Shown here: piece after piece, positions 19,328 through 29,627 of the stretch
Position numbering within the stretch: position 1 is the stretch's first letter
Layout: every line of letters starts with the position of its first letter
NCBI GenBank assembly: GCA_017305595.1
Contig: JAFKKL010000007.1
Coordinates: forward strand, 1-64,000
DNA length: 64,000 nucleotides
From: Hyphomicrobiales bacterium
Lineage (GTDB): Bacteria; Pseudomonadota; Alphaproteobacteria; Rhizobiales; Xanthobacteraceae
Direction of reading: 5' to 3'
The notes under the pieces: generated by a model
Told to the model about the DNA's origin: nothing
Seen by the model: the letters and a program-made list of their open reading frames with translations, nothing else
Database searches by the model: none
Program-made: the position numbers and the translations under genes

Positions 19328-19769
19328 GATCTCGCATCCACGGCGCACCGCCTCGTTCTCGCGAGCGGTGCCGCGGACGAGCCTTGTCACGGACATAGGT
19401 CCGTGATGTCGGGGCGTCAGGGGTGCAGCGATGAATGCAGGTGATAACAGCTAAATCGTCGCGAACGTAAATATTTGCGCGATCGAATCTTTAAGTAGCC
19501 TGTTGCCGCATGCACGATGCTTGCTGACGCTGCGGGTTGCCTCGTTGTTCGTCCCTGCACGTGCCAAAACTTGAATCAGCGGCATGGACAGAGCCGAGTG
19601 TCCGGCAGCTTCTGAACGCGCGTCACGTCGATGGGTTGTATTCAACCGGTGGCGTTCTGCAGCGTTGCTGCCGGAATTAGTTCTGGTCCTCTCATCGATA
19701 TTTACAAGCGAGAAATATCGAAGCCTCGCATCAACAACATTGCATTAAAGCTGCGATGTGAAAGCGCGT
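19328..19769. other. Non-coding region upstream of ctaD
   Basis: 442 bp between ctaD and the LysR gene with no credible gene. It should hold the ctaD promoter. I looked for an FNR/FixK box (TTGAT-N4-ATCAA) and saw none. An AT-rich perfect inverted repeat is at 19695-19721. Confidence 0.6.
19695..19721. repeat. AT-rich perfect inverted repeat
   Basis: TCGATATTT and AAATATCGA flank a 9-nt spacer. It lies 49 nt beyond the LysR stop. There is no T tract after it on the minus strand, so it may be a protein site or a weak hairpin. Confidence 0.4.
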
Positions 19770-20657
19770 TCACGTGGCCCGCGAAACGAGATCGGAATCC
19801 GCGCGTTCGCGCGCGTTGCGGCGCGCGACATCGTGCATCAGGGCAAGCGCGTTGCCAAATACGTCGGCGTCGTGCTCGGCCGGATAGATCACATATGCGG
19901 GAAGATAGAAGCTCGGCGCGCCGGCGATGGCGTGCAGCCTGCCAGCGTCGAGATGAGGCTGCACGATCCGTCGCGGAAAATATCCCGATCCGCCGTTATT
20001 TAAAACGTGCTGCAATCCGAGCCAGCCGATGTTGGCGGCGAGCGCCGCGCCGCCGAAGTTGGGAAAGGAGACGCTGTGACGCGCGTAGAATTCCGGCCCC
20101 CATTCGACGTAAACATAGTTCTCTCGCGGCTCGGGCGCGGCGTGCGGATCGGTCGATACCAGGATCAATTGTTCGTCGAACAATTTCTCGACCTTCAATC
20201 CAGGACGACTCTGCGGTGTGTAGAGAACGCCTATATCGATGCGGCCTTCGATCAGCCCGCGCATGATCTCCGGCTCCAGTCCGCTCTCGATGTGGATCGC
20301 CAATGTCGGGCGGTGCTCGCGCATCATCGGCAGCCAGTGCAGCAGGAATTCCTCCCACAGCCCGATCCGCCCGCCGATCGCCAGCGTGCCGCTGAAACCT
20401 TTCGGGATACCGACATCGTGGCGCGCCTGCTCCACGGTGCGCACTAGCGTGGCCGCATGGCGCTGAAACTGCCGTCCGGCGGCCGTCAGCGCGGTGCCGG
20501 CTTTGTTGCGGACGAACAGGGTACAGCCAAGGTAGCTTTCGAGCGCGTGAATGCGGGTGCTGACGGTGGATTGGCTGACATGCAGCCGTTCGGCCGCACT
20601 GACGAAATTCCCCGCTGCAACAACCGTCAGGAAGGTCCGCGCAAGTTCGGTGTCCAT
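19770..20657 (-). CDS. LysR-family transcriptional regulator
   Basis: 295 aa. N-terminal helix-turn-helix (ARTFLTVVAAGNFVSAAERL and HVSQSTVSTRIHALESYLG) and a periplasmic-binding-like effector domain (about 90-290). The target and ligand are unknown. It is divergent from the ECF sigma gene, 175 bp away, and an inverted repeat of LysR-box style (20711-20731) lies 54 bp from its start. Neither neighbour gives a clear function. Confidence 0.9.
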   Translation of the reverse strand: MDTELARTFLTVVAAGNFVSAAERLHVSQSTVSTRIHALESYLGCTLFVRNKAGTALTAAGRQFQRHAATLVRTVEQARHDVGIPKGFSGTLAIGGRIGLWEEFLLHWLPMMREHRPTLAIHIESGLEPEIMRGLIEGRIDIGVLYTPQSRPGLKVEKLFDEQLILVSTDPHAAPEPRENYVYVEWGPEFYARHSVSFPNFGGAALAANIGWLGLQHVLNNGGSGYFPRRIVQPHLDAGRLHAIAGAPSFYLPAYVIYPAEHDADVFGNALALMHDVARRNARERADSDLVSRAT

Positions 20658-20710
20658 GGTTAAGAATTGCTCATCGTATCGCGTATGTCGATATCAAGCG
20701 CCGTTGCATT

Positions 20711-20731
20711 TCGATTGTCAAAACCAATCGA
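20711..20731. promoter_or_regulatory. Candidate LysR operator
   Basis: Perfect inverted repeat TCGATTG / CAATCGA with a 7-nt spacer, containing ATTG-N7-CAAT, between the LysR and sigma-factor genes. Size and place fit LysR autoregulation. Confidence 0.35.
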
Positions 20732-20783
20732 CGTTGTAGCGTGATTTTGCCGCGATCCGCGATGGCGAAAATATCGCGATCCG

Positions 20784-20811
20784 GGAACCTTTTTCGGTCT
20801 CCGCCATCCAA
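20784..20811 (+). promoter_or_regulatory. ECF-type promoter of the sigma-factor gene
   Basis: GGAACCTT (20784-20791), 12 nt, then CCATCCAA (20804-20811). The same two boxes with identical spacing recur at 23861-23888 before the DUF4142 gene. A GGAAC -35 box is common to ECF promoters. The start codon is 21 nt downstream with AGGAGA between. Confidence 0.7.
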
Positions 20812-20832
20812 CGGGTGATCAGGAGATGGGTC

Positions 20833-21525
20833 ATGGAACAGGCACGGACGATTTCGAGCGATGAAGGCCGGCTGAACGACGCCGATCTGGTGCGGCGTTC
20901 GCTTGCCAGGGATGGCAGCGCCTTCCGCACCATCATGCAGACCCATAACCGACGGCTGTACCGGCTGGCGCGCGGCATCGTTCGCGACGACGCCGAGGCC
21001 GAGGACGTGGTGCAGGAAGCCTATGTGCGGGCCTTCACCCATCTCGCCGATTTCCGGGGCGACTCGTCGCTGGCGACGTGGCTGTCGCGGATCACCATCA
21101 ACGAAGCACTCGGGCGATTACGGTCCCAGCGCCCCACGATCGATCTGACGACGTTCGAGGTGCAGCGGACGCCCGCCGAGATCATCCAGTTTCCCCTCAC
21201 GTCCAAGGCCGACGATCCGGAACAAACCATGGCACAACGTCAGATCTTGCAACTCGTCGAGCAGGCCACGGACAAGTTGCCGGAAGTCTATCGCATCGTC
21301 TTCATCACCCGCGTCATCGAAGGCATGAGCGTCGAGGAGACCGCCGAGATACTTGGATTGCGGCCCGAGACGGTCAAGACCCGGCTGCATCGCGCGCGCC
21401 GCCTGGTGCGCGAGCAACTCGACAAGCAGATCGGTCCGGTGCTGATGGACGCCTTTCCGTTCGCCGGCCGGCGCTGCGAGCGCGTCACCAACACGGTGAT
21501 GCAGCGGCTGGGATTGCCGGACTGA
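20833..21525 (+). CDS. ECF-family RNA polymerase sigma factor
   Basis: 230 aa. Sigma2 domain at about 30-98 (AEAEDVVQEAYVRAFTHLADFRG and TWLSRITINEALGRLR) and sigma4 at about 140-195 (MSVEETAEILGLRPETVKTRLHRAR), both quoted in part. A C-terminal tail of about 35 residues has AGRRCERVTNTVMQRLGL with Cys215, which could bind metal or act as a redox switch. AGGAG precedes ATG 20833. No anti-sigma gene is adjacent. A promoter-like sequence upstream matches one before the DUF4142 gene, so autoregulation is likely. Confidence 0.92.
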   Translation: MEQARTISSDEGRLNDADLVRRSLARDGSAFRTIMQTHNRRLYRLARGIVRDDAEAEDVVQEAYVRAFTHLADFRGDSSLATWLSRITINEALGRLRSQRPTIDLTTFEVQRTPAEIIQFPLTSKADDPEQTMAQRQILQLVEQATDKLPEVYRIVFITRVIEGMSVEETAEILGLRPETVKTRLHRARRLVREQLDKQIGPVLMDAFPFAGRRCERVTNTVMQRLGLPD

Positions 21526-21597
21526 TTTGACCCGCCCTGTCGCCTGACGATCCTTCCGAACATCAGAATGCAGCCTTTGGTGCTGCTGGAGAGCTTC

Positions 21598-22218
21598 ATG
21601 AGTTCGAACATCCGCGCGGTTGAGAAGCTGGAGCCGTTGCCTGCGGAAGAGCCGCGCCCCAGCCGTGCCGAGGTCGAGGCGGCGGTGCGCACCATCATTC
21701 GCTGGACCGGTGACGATCCGGACCGCGAGGGCCTGCAGGATACGCCGGCGCGTGTGACGCGCGCCTTCGAGGAGTATTTCGGCGGCTACGCGCAGGACCC
21801 TTCGGAATTTCTCGAACGCACCTTCGAGGAGGTTGGCGGCTACGACGAGATGATTCTGCTGCGCGGCATCCGTTTCGAAAGCCATTGCGAGCACCACATG
21901 GCGCCGGTGATCGGGCAGGCCTGGGTCGGCTATGTGCCGAACGGGCGCGTGGTAGGTATCAGCAAGCTGGCGCGGGTGGTCGACGTGTTCGCGCGGCGGC
22001 TGCAAGTCCAGGAGAAGCTGACGGCGCAGATCGCTGACACCATCGACGACATCCTGAAACCAAAGGGTGTGGCGGTGGTTATCAAGGCCTCGCACCACTG
22101 CATGACGACGCGCGGCGTGCATAAGCCGGACACCGATCTCATCACCACTCGGATGATCGGGTGCTTCAAGGACAATGCGCAGATGCGTCAGGAGTTCTTG
22201 ATGGCGGTGAATTCCTGA
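21598..22218 (+). CDS. folE: GTP cyclohydrolase I
   Basis: 206 aa. Converts GTP to dihydroneopterin triphosphate, the first step of folate and pterin synthesis. The catalytic core is intact: TPARVTRAFEEYF, the zinc-binding ESHCEHHMAP, GISKLARVVDVFARRLQVQE and ASHHCMTTRGV. GGAGAG precedes ATG 21598. It lies between the sigma factor and the Rieske reductase, 72 nt after the former. Whether it is part of the same regulon is not shown by the sequence. Confidence 0.96.
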   Translation: MSSNIRAVEKLEPLPAEEPRPSRAEVEAAVRTIIRWTGDDPDREGLQDTPARVTRAFEEYFGGYAQDPSEFLERTFEEVGGYDEMILLRGIRFESHCEHHMAPVIGQAWVGYVPNGRVVGISKLARVVDVFARRLQVQEKLTAQIADTIDDILKPKGVAVVIKASHHCMTTRGVHKPDTDLITTRMIGCFKDNAQMRQEFLMAVNS

Positions 22219-22319
22219 GGTGATCTAAGGCCGGCGCCGACGAGCGCCACAACAAAGCCGGGGCTCGCGCCTGCTTGGTCAAAGGCATCCGCCGTCCGGC
22301 TGTTAGCTGGGAGAGTACG

Positions 22320-23843
22320 ATGTCACAGGATCAAGCCGCGCAGACCGGGCCGGACCTCACGCAGGGCGTGAAGCTTTCCGATTTCGAAAACGGCAAGCTG
22401 TCCGGCCATGTCGGCGATCAGGAGGTCCTGCTGGTGCAGTCCGGCGCGGATATCTTCGCCGTCGGCGCGCATTGCAGCCATTATCACGCGCCGCTGGCCG
22501 ATGGCCTCGTGGTCGGCGACACCGTTCGGTGTCCGTGGCATCACGCCTGCTTCAGCCTGCGCAGCGGCGAAGCGGTTCGCGCGCCGGCGTTCGATACGCT
22601 GACGGCTTGGCAGGTCGAACGCGACGGCGACCGCATCGTGGTGCGGAAGCAGATCGCGCCCGCAAGCAGCAAGCGCGAAACGTCCAAGGGTGAACCCGGG
22701 CAGATCGTCATCGTCGGTGGCGGCGCGGCGGGCTTTGCTGCCGCTGAAATGCTGCGCCGGAGAAAATTCGGCGGCCGCATCGTGATGCTCAGTCAGGACA
22801 CCGCGCCGCCGGTCGATCGTCCGAACCTGTCGAAGGACTATCTCGCCGGCAGTGCGCCGGAGGATTGGCTGCCGCTGCGTGGCGATGATTACTATCGCGA
22901 TACCAACATCGATCTGCGTCGCGATGCCGAGGTGGTGGCGATCGATCCCGCGAAACATCAAGTGAGATTGGCGGACGGTGAAGCCATTTCTTACGATCGC
23001 CTGCTGCTCGCCACCGGCGCGGAGCCGGTGCGGTTGCCGATTCCCGGCGCAGCTCCGTCACAGGTCCATGTCTTGCGTTCGCTCGGCGATTGCCAAGCCA
23101 TCATCAAGGCGGCCGATGGCGCCAGGCGGGCGCTGGTGATCGGCGCGAGTTTCATCGGACTCGAAGTCGCGGCCTCGCTCCGCGCACGCGAGATCGAGGT
23201 GCATGTCGTCGCGCCGGAGAAGCGGCCAATGGAACGCGTGCTCGGCGCCGAGATGGGCGATTTCGTCCGCGCATTGCATGAGGAGCACGGCGTGATCTTT
23301 CATCTTGAAGATTCTGTCGATCGTCTCGACGGCAAACGCGTGACGTTCAAGAGTGGCGGCACGCTCGAAGCAGATCTGATCGTTGCCGGTGTCGGCGTGC
23401 GCCCGCGTCTCGCATTGGCCGAAGGTGCTGGACTGACGCTCGATCGTGGTGTCGAAGTCGATGCCTATCTGCAAACCAGCGCGCCGGATATCTATGCGGT
23501 CGGCGACATCGCGCGCTGGCCCGATCCGCATAGCGGCACGAAGATTCGCGTCGAGCATTGGGTGGTAGCGGAACGACAAGGCCAGGTCGCCGCACTCAAC
23601 ATGATGGGTGAGCGCACGCCGTTCGATGCCGTGCCATTCTTCTGGAGTCAGCACTACGACGTGCCGATCAACTACGTCGGCCACGCCGAAGCGTGGGACG
23701 AGATTGTCGTCGACGGCAGCATCAAGGATCGCGATTGCGTGGTGCGCTACAAGCAAGGCGGACGTGTACTCGCGGTGGCGTCGATCTATCGCGATATCGC
23801 AAGTCTCGAAGCGGAATTGGCGATGGAGCGCGCGGACGCGTAA
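22320..23843 (+). CDS. Rieske-domain FAD/NAD(P)H reductase (AIFM3-like)
   Basis: 507 aa. The N-terminal Rieske [2Fe-2S] domain has Cys52-x-His54 (HCSHYHAPL) and Cys71-x2-His74 (RCPWHHACF). The ferredoxin-reductase-like part follows, with the FAD site IVIVGGGAAGFAAAE, the second dinucleotide site ALVIGASFIGLEVAASLR, and the FAD-contact motif IYAVGDIARW. It resembles AIFM3 and rubredoxin/ferredoxin reductases fused to their own Rieske centre. The electron acceptor is unknown; the downstream cupredoxin is a candidate only by proximity. GGGAGAG precedes ATG 22320. Confidence 0.92.
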   Translation: MSQDQAAQTGPDLTQGVKLSDFENGKLSGHVGDQEVLLVQSGADIFAVGAHCSHYHAPLADGLVVGDTVRCPWHHACFSLRSGEAVRAPAFDTLTAWQVERDGDRIVVRKQIAPASSKRETSKGEPGQIVIVGGGAAGFAAAEMLRRRKFGGRIVMLSQDTAPPVDRPNLSKDYLAGSAPEDWLPLRGDDYYRDTNIDLRRDAEVVAIDPAKHQVRLADGEAISYDRLLLATGAEPVRLPIPGAAPSQVHVLRSLGDCQAIIKAADGARRALVIGASFIGLEVAASLRAREIEVHVVAPEKRPMERVLGAEMGDFVRALHEEHGVIFHLEDSVDRLDGKRVTFKSGGTLEADLIVAGVGVRPRLALAEGAGLTLDRGVEVDAYLQTSAPDIYAVGDIARWPDPHSGTKIRVEHWVVAERQGQVAALNMMGERTPFDAVPFFWSQHYDVPINYVGHAEAWDEIVVDGSIKDRDCVVRYKQGGRVLAVASIYRDIASLEAELAMERADA

Positions 23844-23860
23844 CGCGCGCAAATATTTCT

Positions 23861-23888
23861 GGAACCTTACTGCGCGCGGCCCATCCAA
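23861..23888 (+). promoter_or_regulatory. ECF-type promoter of the DUF4142-cupredoxin genes
   Basis: GGAACCTT (23861-23868), 12 nt, CCATCCAA (23881-23888). Both boxes and the spacing equal those before the sigma-factor gene, while the spacers differ (TTTCGGTCTCCG against ACTGCGCGCGGC). This conservation points to one sigma factor reading both. Confidence 0.7.
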
Positions 23889-23949
23889 TCGGCATTCACA
23901 GCGTCACACAAGTTCGGCACCGCATTGGTGCCGGCGACAGGAGGACTCT

Positions 23950-24471
23950 ATGTTTGTTCGTTTGAGCACGGCCGTTGCCGTGATTTGTCTGCTTGGCACG
24001 CCGAGCTTCGCGCAGGGTGCGAAGCCGACCGATCCGCAGATCGCCCATATCGCCTACACCGCCGGCGTCATCGACGTGACCGCTGCGAAGCAAGCGATCA
24101 AGAAATCCAAGAACAAGGCGGTGGTCAGCTTCGCCAAGGACATGGTTCGCGACCACGAGGCCGTGAACAAGCAGGCGCTGGCGCTGGTCAAGAAGCTCAA
24201 GGTCACGCCGGAAGACAACGACACCAGCCGCACGCTGACGAAACAGGCTGCCGCGAAGCAAGCCGAACTGGCGAAGCTGAAAGGCGCGGCCTACGACAAG
24301 GCCTATGCCGCCAACGAAGTTGCCTACCACAAGGCCGTGATCGGCGCGCTGGAAACGCAATTGATTCCCGCGTCGTCCAATGCGGAACTCAAGGGCTTGC
24401 TGGAAACCGGCGTCAAGATCTTCCAGGGCCATCTCGAGCACGCCGAGCACGTCGCGGCTGAGTTGAAGTAA
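23950..24471 (+). CDS. DUF4142 secreted protein
   Basis: 173 aa. Signal peptide (VICLLGTPSFAQ end) then a ferritin-like helical DUF4142 domain: DPQIAHIAYTAGVIDVTAAK, SFAKDMVRDHEAVNKQALAL and HLEHAEHVAAELK. Many His, Asp and Glu residues lie on the helices, and a metal role has been suggested for the fold but is not proven. AGGAGG precedes ATG 23950. The cupredoxin gene starts 11 nt after the stop, so the two form an operon, probably read by the upstream ECF sigma factor. Confidence 0.9.
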   Translation: MFVRLSTAVAVICLLGTPSFAQGAKPTDPQIAHIAYTAGVIDVTAAKQAIKKSKNKAVVSFAKDMVRDHEAVNKQALALVKKLKVTPEDNDTSRTLTKQAAAKQAELAKLKGAAYDKAYAANEVAYHKAVIGALETQLIPASSNAELKGLLETGVKIFQGHLEHAEHVAAELK

Positions 24472-24482
24472 GGAGAGGTCGG

Positions 24483-24806
24483 ATGTTGCCGGGATTAAAA
24501 TTTGTCGCGGTTCTCGGTGTCGTGGTGGGCGCGATGGGTTCGATCCCGGCGCAGGCCGAGACCATTCGGGTCAATATCGATAAGCTGGTGTTCGCTCCCG
24601 CGAACATCAGCGCCAAGGTCGGCGACACCATTCAGTGGGTGAACGAGGATGTGCTGGCGCACACCGCGACCGTCAAGGGCGATTGGGATGTGATGATCCC
24701 GCCGAAGAAGACCGTCTCCTTCGTGCTCAAAAAAGCGGGTGACGTCGAATACTACTGCCGCTTCCATCCCAACATGAAGGGTCGGATCGCGATCGCGCCA
24801 AAGTAA
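24483..24806 (+). CDS. Secreted cupredoxin
   Basis: 107 aa. Signal peptide to about residue 25 (PAQA), then a small blue-copper domain with type 1 ligands His60 (LAHTATV), Cys92, His95 and Met98 (YYCRFHPNMKG). It is a pseudoazurin/amicyanin-like electron carrier in the periplasm. It is co-transcribed with DUF4142 and lies about 1.4 kb from the CopA copper ATPase gene. The partner is unknown. Confidence 0.92.
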   Translation: MLPGLKFVAVLGVVVGAMGSIPAQAETIRVNIDKLVFAPANISAKVGDTIQWVNEDVLAHTATVKGDWDVMIPPKKTVSFVLKKAGDVEYYCRFHPNMKGRIAIAPK

Positions 24807-24825
24807 TTACGGAGAGAAGCGCCGG

Positions 24826-25269
24826 CTATTTGGCGCGAGGCTTGGCCTTGGTGGCGGCTTTGGCGGTCGTCTTCGTGCTCGCCTTGGTATCCGCCTTGGT
24901 GGAGGAGCCGAGCAGAACATCCCGCAGCACGGTCGCGTGCAGATGCGGCGTGTCTCGCGCCGCGTAGATCAGGGTAATGGGGCCGGCTTGCGCGAGCTTG
25001 CGCAGCTCCTCGAGCTCGCTGTCTCTGTCTTTCAACTCGGCAAGATAGCGACGGCGAAATTCGTCCCAATGGTCGGGGTCGTGGTGAAACCACTTGCGCA
25101 GTTCGGTGCTGGGCGTGACGTCCTTCGCCCATTGGTCAATGGCGGCGGATTTCTTGGTGAGGCCGCGCGGCCACAACCTATCCACCAGCACACGGACGCC
25201 ATCTGCTTCGTCCGGCGGATCGTAAGCGCGTTTCAAGGCAATGTTGGCGGGCAGGGTTTTGGTGATCAT
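24826..25269 (-). CDS. DUF488-family protein
   Basis: 147 aa. A DUF488 (YeaO-like) domain at about 8-118: RVLVDRLWPRGLTKKSAAID, WFHHDPDHWDEFRRRYLAEL and TLIYAARDTPHLHATVL. The tail (about 122-147) is a low-complexity Lys/Ala/Thr stretch that may bind nucleic acid. The biochemical function of the family is not established. It is convergent with the cupredoxin gene, 19 nt apart. Confidence 0.88.
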   Translation of the reverse strand: MITKTLPANIALKRAYDPPDEADGVRVLVDRLWPRGLTKKSAAIDQWAKDVTPSTELRKWFHHDPDHWDEFRRRYLAELKDRDSELEELRKLAQAGPITLIYAARDTPHLHATVLRDVLLGSSTKADTKASTKTTAKAATKAKPRAK

Positions 25270-25284
25270 TGCTCCTGAAGTCTA

Positions 25285-25327
25285 CTCCTGGCGAGCCTGA
25301 CCGGCAACGAAGATTCCTCGCCAGGAG
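25285..25327. repeat. Perfect 11-bp inverted repeat upstream of DUF488
   Basis: CTCCTGGCGAG (25285-25295) and CTCGCCAGGAG (25317-25327) flank a 21-nt spacer. The element lies 15 nt upstream of the DUF488 start, so it may be an operator or a leader hairpin. Confidence 0.6.
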
Positions 25328-25475
25328 GTGATCACCCGAGTATTCGTCCCGCGACCGAACAATGTTATGAAGACGTCCAATGCGCTGAAGGGCTTGGAGC
25401 GAAGCCAGCTCGTGTCGTTGGTGCGCGTAGTGCGGCCCGACGACTGCGCGCGTGAGGTGTCACGGAGGAACGATC

Positions 25476-25697
25476 ATGGCGGTCGATCGGCTGATAGTGA
25501 TGGCCAACCAGATTGGCTCGTTCTTTGTCACTCAACCGCGCGCCAATGCGCCGGAGGCGATCGCCAATCACCTGCGAAAATTCTGGGATCCGCGCATGCG
25601 GAATGAAATCCAGGCCTATGAGCAGAACGGCGGTGCCGGGCTCGATCCGTCGGTGCGCGAAGCGGTGCGGCTGTTGGCGACGCCGCCGGGCAAGTGA
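25476..25697 (+). CDS. Formate dehydrogenase delta subunit (FdsD-like), orphan
   Basis: 73 aa. It matches the small delta subunit of soluble NAD-dependent molybdenum formate dehydrogenase: MANQIGSFF, IANHLRKFWDPRMRNEI and GLDPSVREAVRLL. In the usual fdsGBA-C-D operon this gene is last; here no fdsA, fdsB, fdsG or fdhD is adjacent. GGAGG lies 7 nt before ATG 25476. The large subunits must be elsewhere, or this is a stand-alone paralogue. Molybdenum cofactor genes are present in the same window at 13744-15804. Confidence 0.85.
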   Translation: MAVDRLIVMANQIGSFFVTQPRANAPEAIANHLRKFWDPRMRNEIQAYEQNGGAGLDPSVREAVRLLATPPGK

Positions 25698-25726
25698 TGT
25701 CACACTGTTTTTGATACGGAAACTTC

Positions 25727-25798
25727 GTCATGCCCGGACTTGATCCGGGCATCTATCTTTCGAGAGGGATGGATTGCCGGGTCGAGCCCGGCAATGAC
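25727..25798. repeat. Dispersed intergenic palindrome
   Basis: Two hairpins, ATGCCCGG/CCGGGCAT and TTGCCGGG/CCCGGCAA, with outer ends GTCAT and ATGAC. Same family as the element at 1043. Confidence 0.75.
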
Positions 25799-25825
25799 AG
25801 TGCAGAACGTGTCGGTCGGCCTCCT

Positions 25826-28363
<2,538 letters not shown>

Positions 28364-28387
28364 GATCGATCCGATCCGTGCTTGATT

Positions 28388-28410
28388 TATATACCCTATG
28401 GGGGTATATA
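28388..28410. promoter_or_regulatory. CsoR operator between copA and csoR
   Basis: Perfect 9-bp inverted repeat TATATACCC / GGGTATATA with a TATGG spacer. The G-tract core ATACCC...GGGTAT is the usual operator style of CsoR/RcnR-family repressors. It ends only 6 nt before the preferred csoR start. Confidence 0.85.
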
Positions 28411-28416
28411 TCCGGC

Positions 28417-28692
28417 ATGAGAACAGAGATCAAGGCCTCGGTGGCCAAACGCTTGAATCGCATCGAAGGACAGGTGCGTGGGTTGTCGCGCATGGTCGAG
28501 GACGACCGCTACTGTATCGATATCGTCACGCAGATATCGGCGGTGCGTGCGGCGCTGCGTCGTGTCGAGGAAGAGGTGTTGCGCGATCACGTCAGCCATT
28601 GCGTCGAGCACGCCATCAGTAGCGGCGACAAGGCCGATCAGCGCGCCAAGATTGCCGAGTTGATGGCGGTGATCGGGCGCGCCGAGCGCTGA
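28417..28692 (+). CDS. csoR: CsoR-family copper-sensing repressor
   Basis: 91 aa, all-helical. The Cu(I) ligand set of CsoR is present: Cys33 (DRYCIDI), His58 and Cys62 (RDHVSHC). The N-terminal [19 protein letters not shown] is the family signature. It represses copA until copper binds. No good ribosome site precedes ATG 28417, and the operator is directly upstream; a GTG at 28378 would place the operator inside the gene, which is unlikely. Confidence 0.92.
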   Translation: MRTEIKASVAKRLNRIEGQVRGLSRMVEDDRYCIDIVTQISAVRAALRRVEEEVLRDHVSHCVEHAISSGDKADQRAKIAELMAVIGRAER

Positions 28693-28743
28693 GCGTAGTT
28701 GCGTGCCGTACGTCCTTCTGGTTTTGATAGGATTATCCGCCGT

Positions 28744-28853
28744 TGTGCGCGGATTTGATTCGCGCATCTATTTTTTCGGGAAAGATGGATTGCCGGGCCT
28801 TTGCCGCGCCGAAGGGGCTTCGGCCCCGCAGGCGGGTCAAGCCCGGCAATGAC
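28744..28853. repeat. Dispersed intergenic palindrome with UUCG hairpin insert
   Basis: Degenerate left arm (GTGCGCGGATTTGATTCGCGCAT), right arm TTGCCGGG...CCCGGCAATGAC, and between them a GGGGC-TTCG-GCCCC hairpin. Related to the element at 25727. Confidence 0.65.
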
Positions 28854-28860
28854 TTTGCTA

Positions 28861-28894
28861 AAAATGAAAACCCCGCGTGGATGAACGCGGGGTT
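28861..28894 (-). terminator. Rho-independent terminator of the liv operon
   Basis: Stem AACCCCGCG / CGCGGGGTT with an 8-nt loop, followed on the minus strand by TTTTCATTTTT. It lies 34 nt past the livF stop. Confidence 0.88.
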
Positions 28895-28928
28895 CGAGAA
28901 ATTGCGAATGCGGCGCGTGGCCGTGCGA

Positions 28929-29627
28929 TTAGACGCCGAGATAGCGCTGCAGGATTTCCGGCTGCGCCTTCAATTCCTTTGCCGGTCCTTCATGGACGAT
29001 ATGGCCGTTGTTGACGATGTAGACTCGGTCGGACAACGCCAGCGTCGCCGCGAGATTCTGTTCGACGAGCAGAATGGTCTGGCCGGCGGCGGCGAGTTCG
29101 CGGCAGGCGTTGACCAGATCGCGCACGATGACCGGGGCGAGACCTTCGAACGGTTCGTCCAGCAGGACGATCTTGGGATCGCGGATCAGCGCACGCGCGA
29201 TCGCCAGCATCTGCTGTTCGCCGCCCGACAGATCGGTGCCGCGGCTACCGCGCCGTTCCTTCAGGCGCGGGAACATGGTGTAGATGCGATCCAGCGACCA
29301 TTTGCTTTTGGCCGTCAGCCCCGCCAGCACCAGGTTCTCCTCGACATTGAGACTGCCGAAGACGCGCCGCTCCTCGTGGACCAACTGCATCCCACGCTGG
29401 GCGATCGTGTAGCTCGGCTTGCCGGCGATCTGTTCGCCGTCGAGCGTGATCGAGCCGGCGCGCGGCTTCACCACGCCCATCAGGCTTTTCAGCGTGGTGC
29501 TCTTGCCGGCGCCGTTGCGGCCGAGCAGCGCCACCACCTCGTTCTTTTCGACCTTGAGGCCGACGTCGAACAGGATGTGGGAGTCGCCGTAATACGAGTT
29601 CAGTCCGTTGACTTCGAGCAAGCTCAT
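28929..29627 (-). CDS. livF: Branched-chain amino acid-type ABC transporter ATPase LivF
   Basis: 232 aa ATPase of an HAAT-family importer. Walker A GRNGAGKST, signature DLSGGEQQMLAIARAL, Walker B KIVLLDEPFEGLAP, and the LivF-type RGMQLVHEERRVFGSLNVEENL. Its start overlaps the livMG stop by 4 nt (ATGA). The substrate could be branched-chain amino acids, amides or urea-like compounds, as this family is broad. Confidence 0.93.
   Translation of the reverse strand: MSLLEVNGLNSYYGDSHILFDVGLKVEKNEVVALLGRNGAGKSTTLKSLMGVVKPRAGSITLDGEQIAGKPSYTIAQRGMQLVHEERRVFGSLNVEENLVLAGLTAKSKWSLDRIYTMFPRLKERRGSRGTDLSGGEQQMLAIARALIRDPKIVLLDEPFEGLAPVIVRDLVNACRELAAAGQTILLVEQNLAATLALSDRVYIVNNGHIVHEGPAKELKAQPEILQRYLGV

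Noticed and set aside
19328-19769. Possible FNR/FixK box upstream of ctaD
   Set aside because: No TTGAT-N4-ATCAA-like sequence was found; a lone TTGAATCA does not pair.
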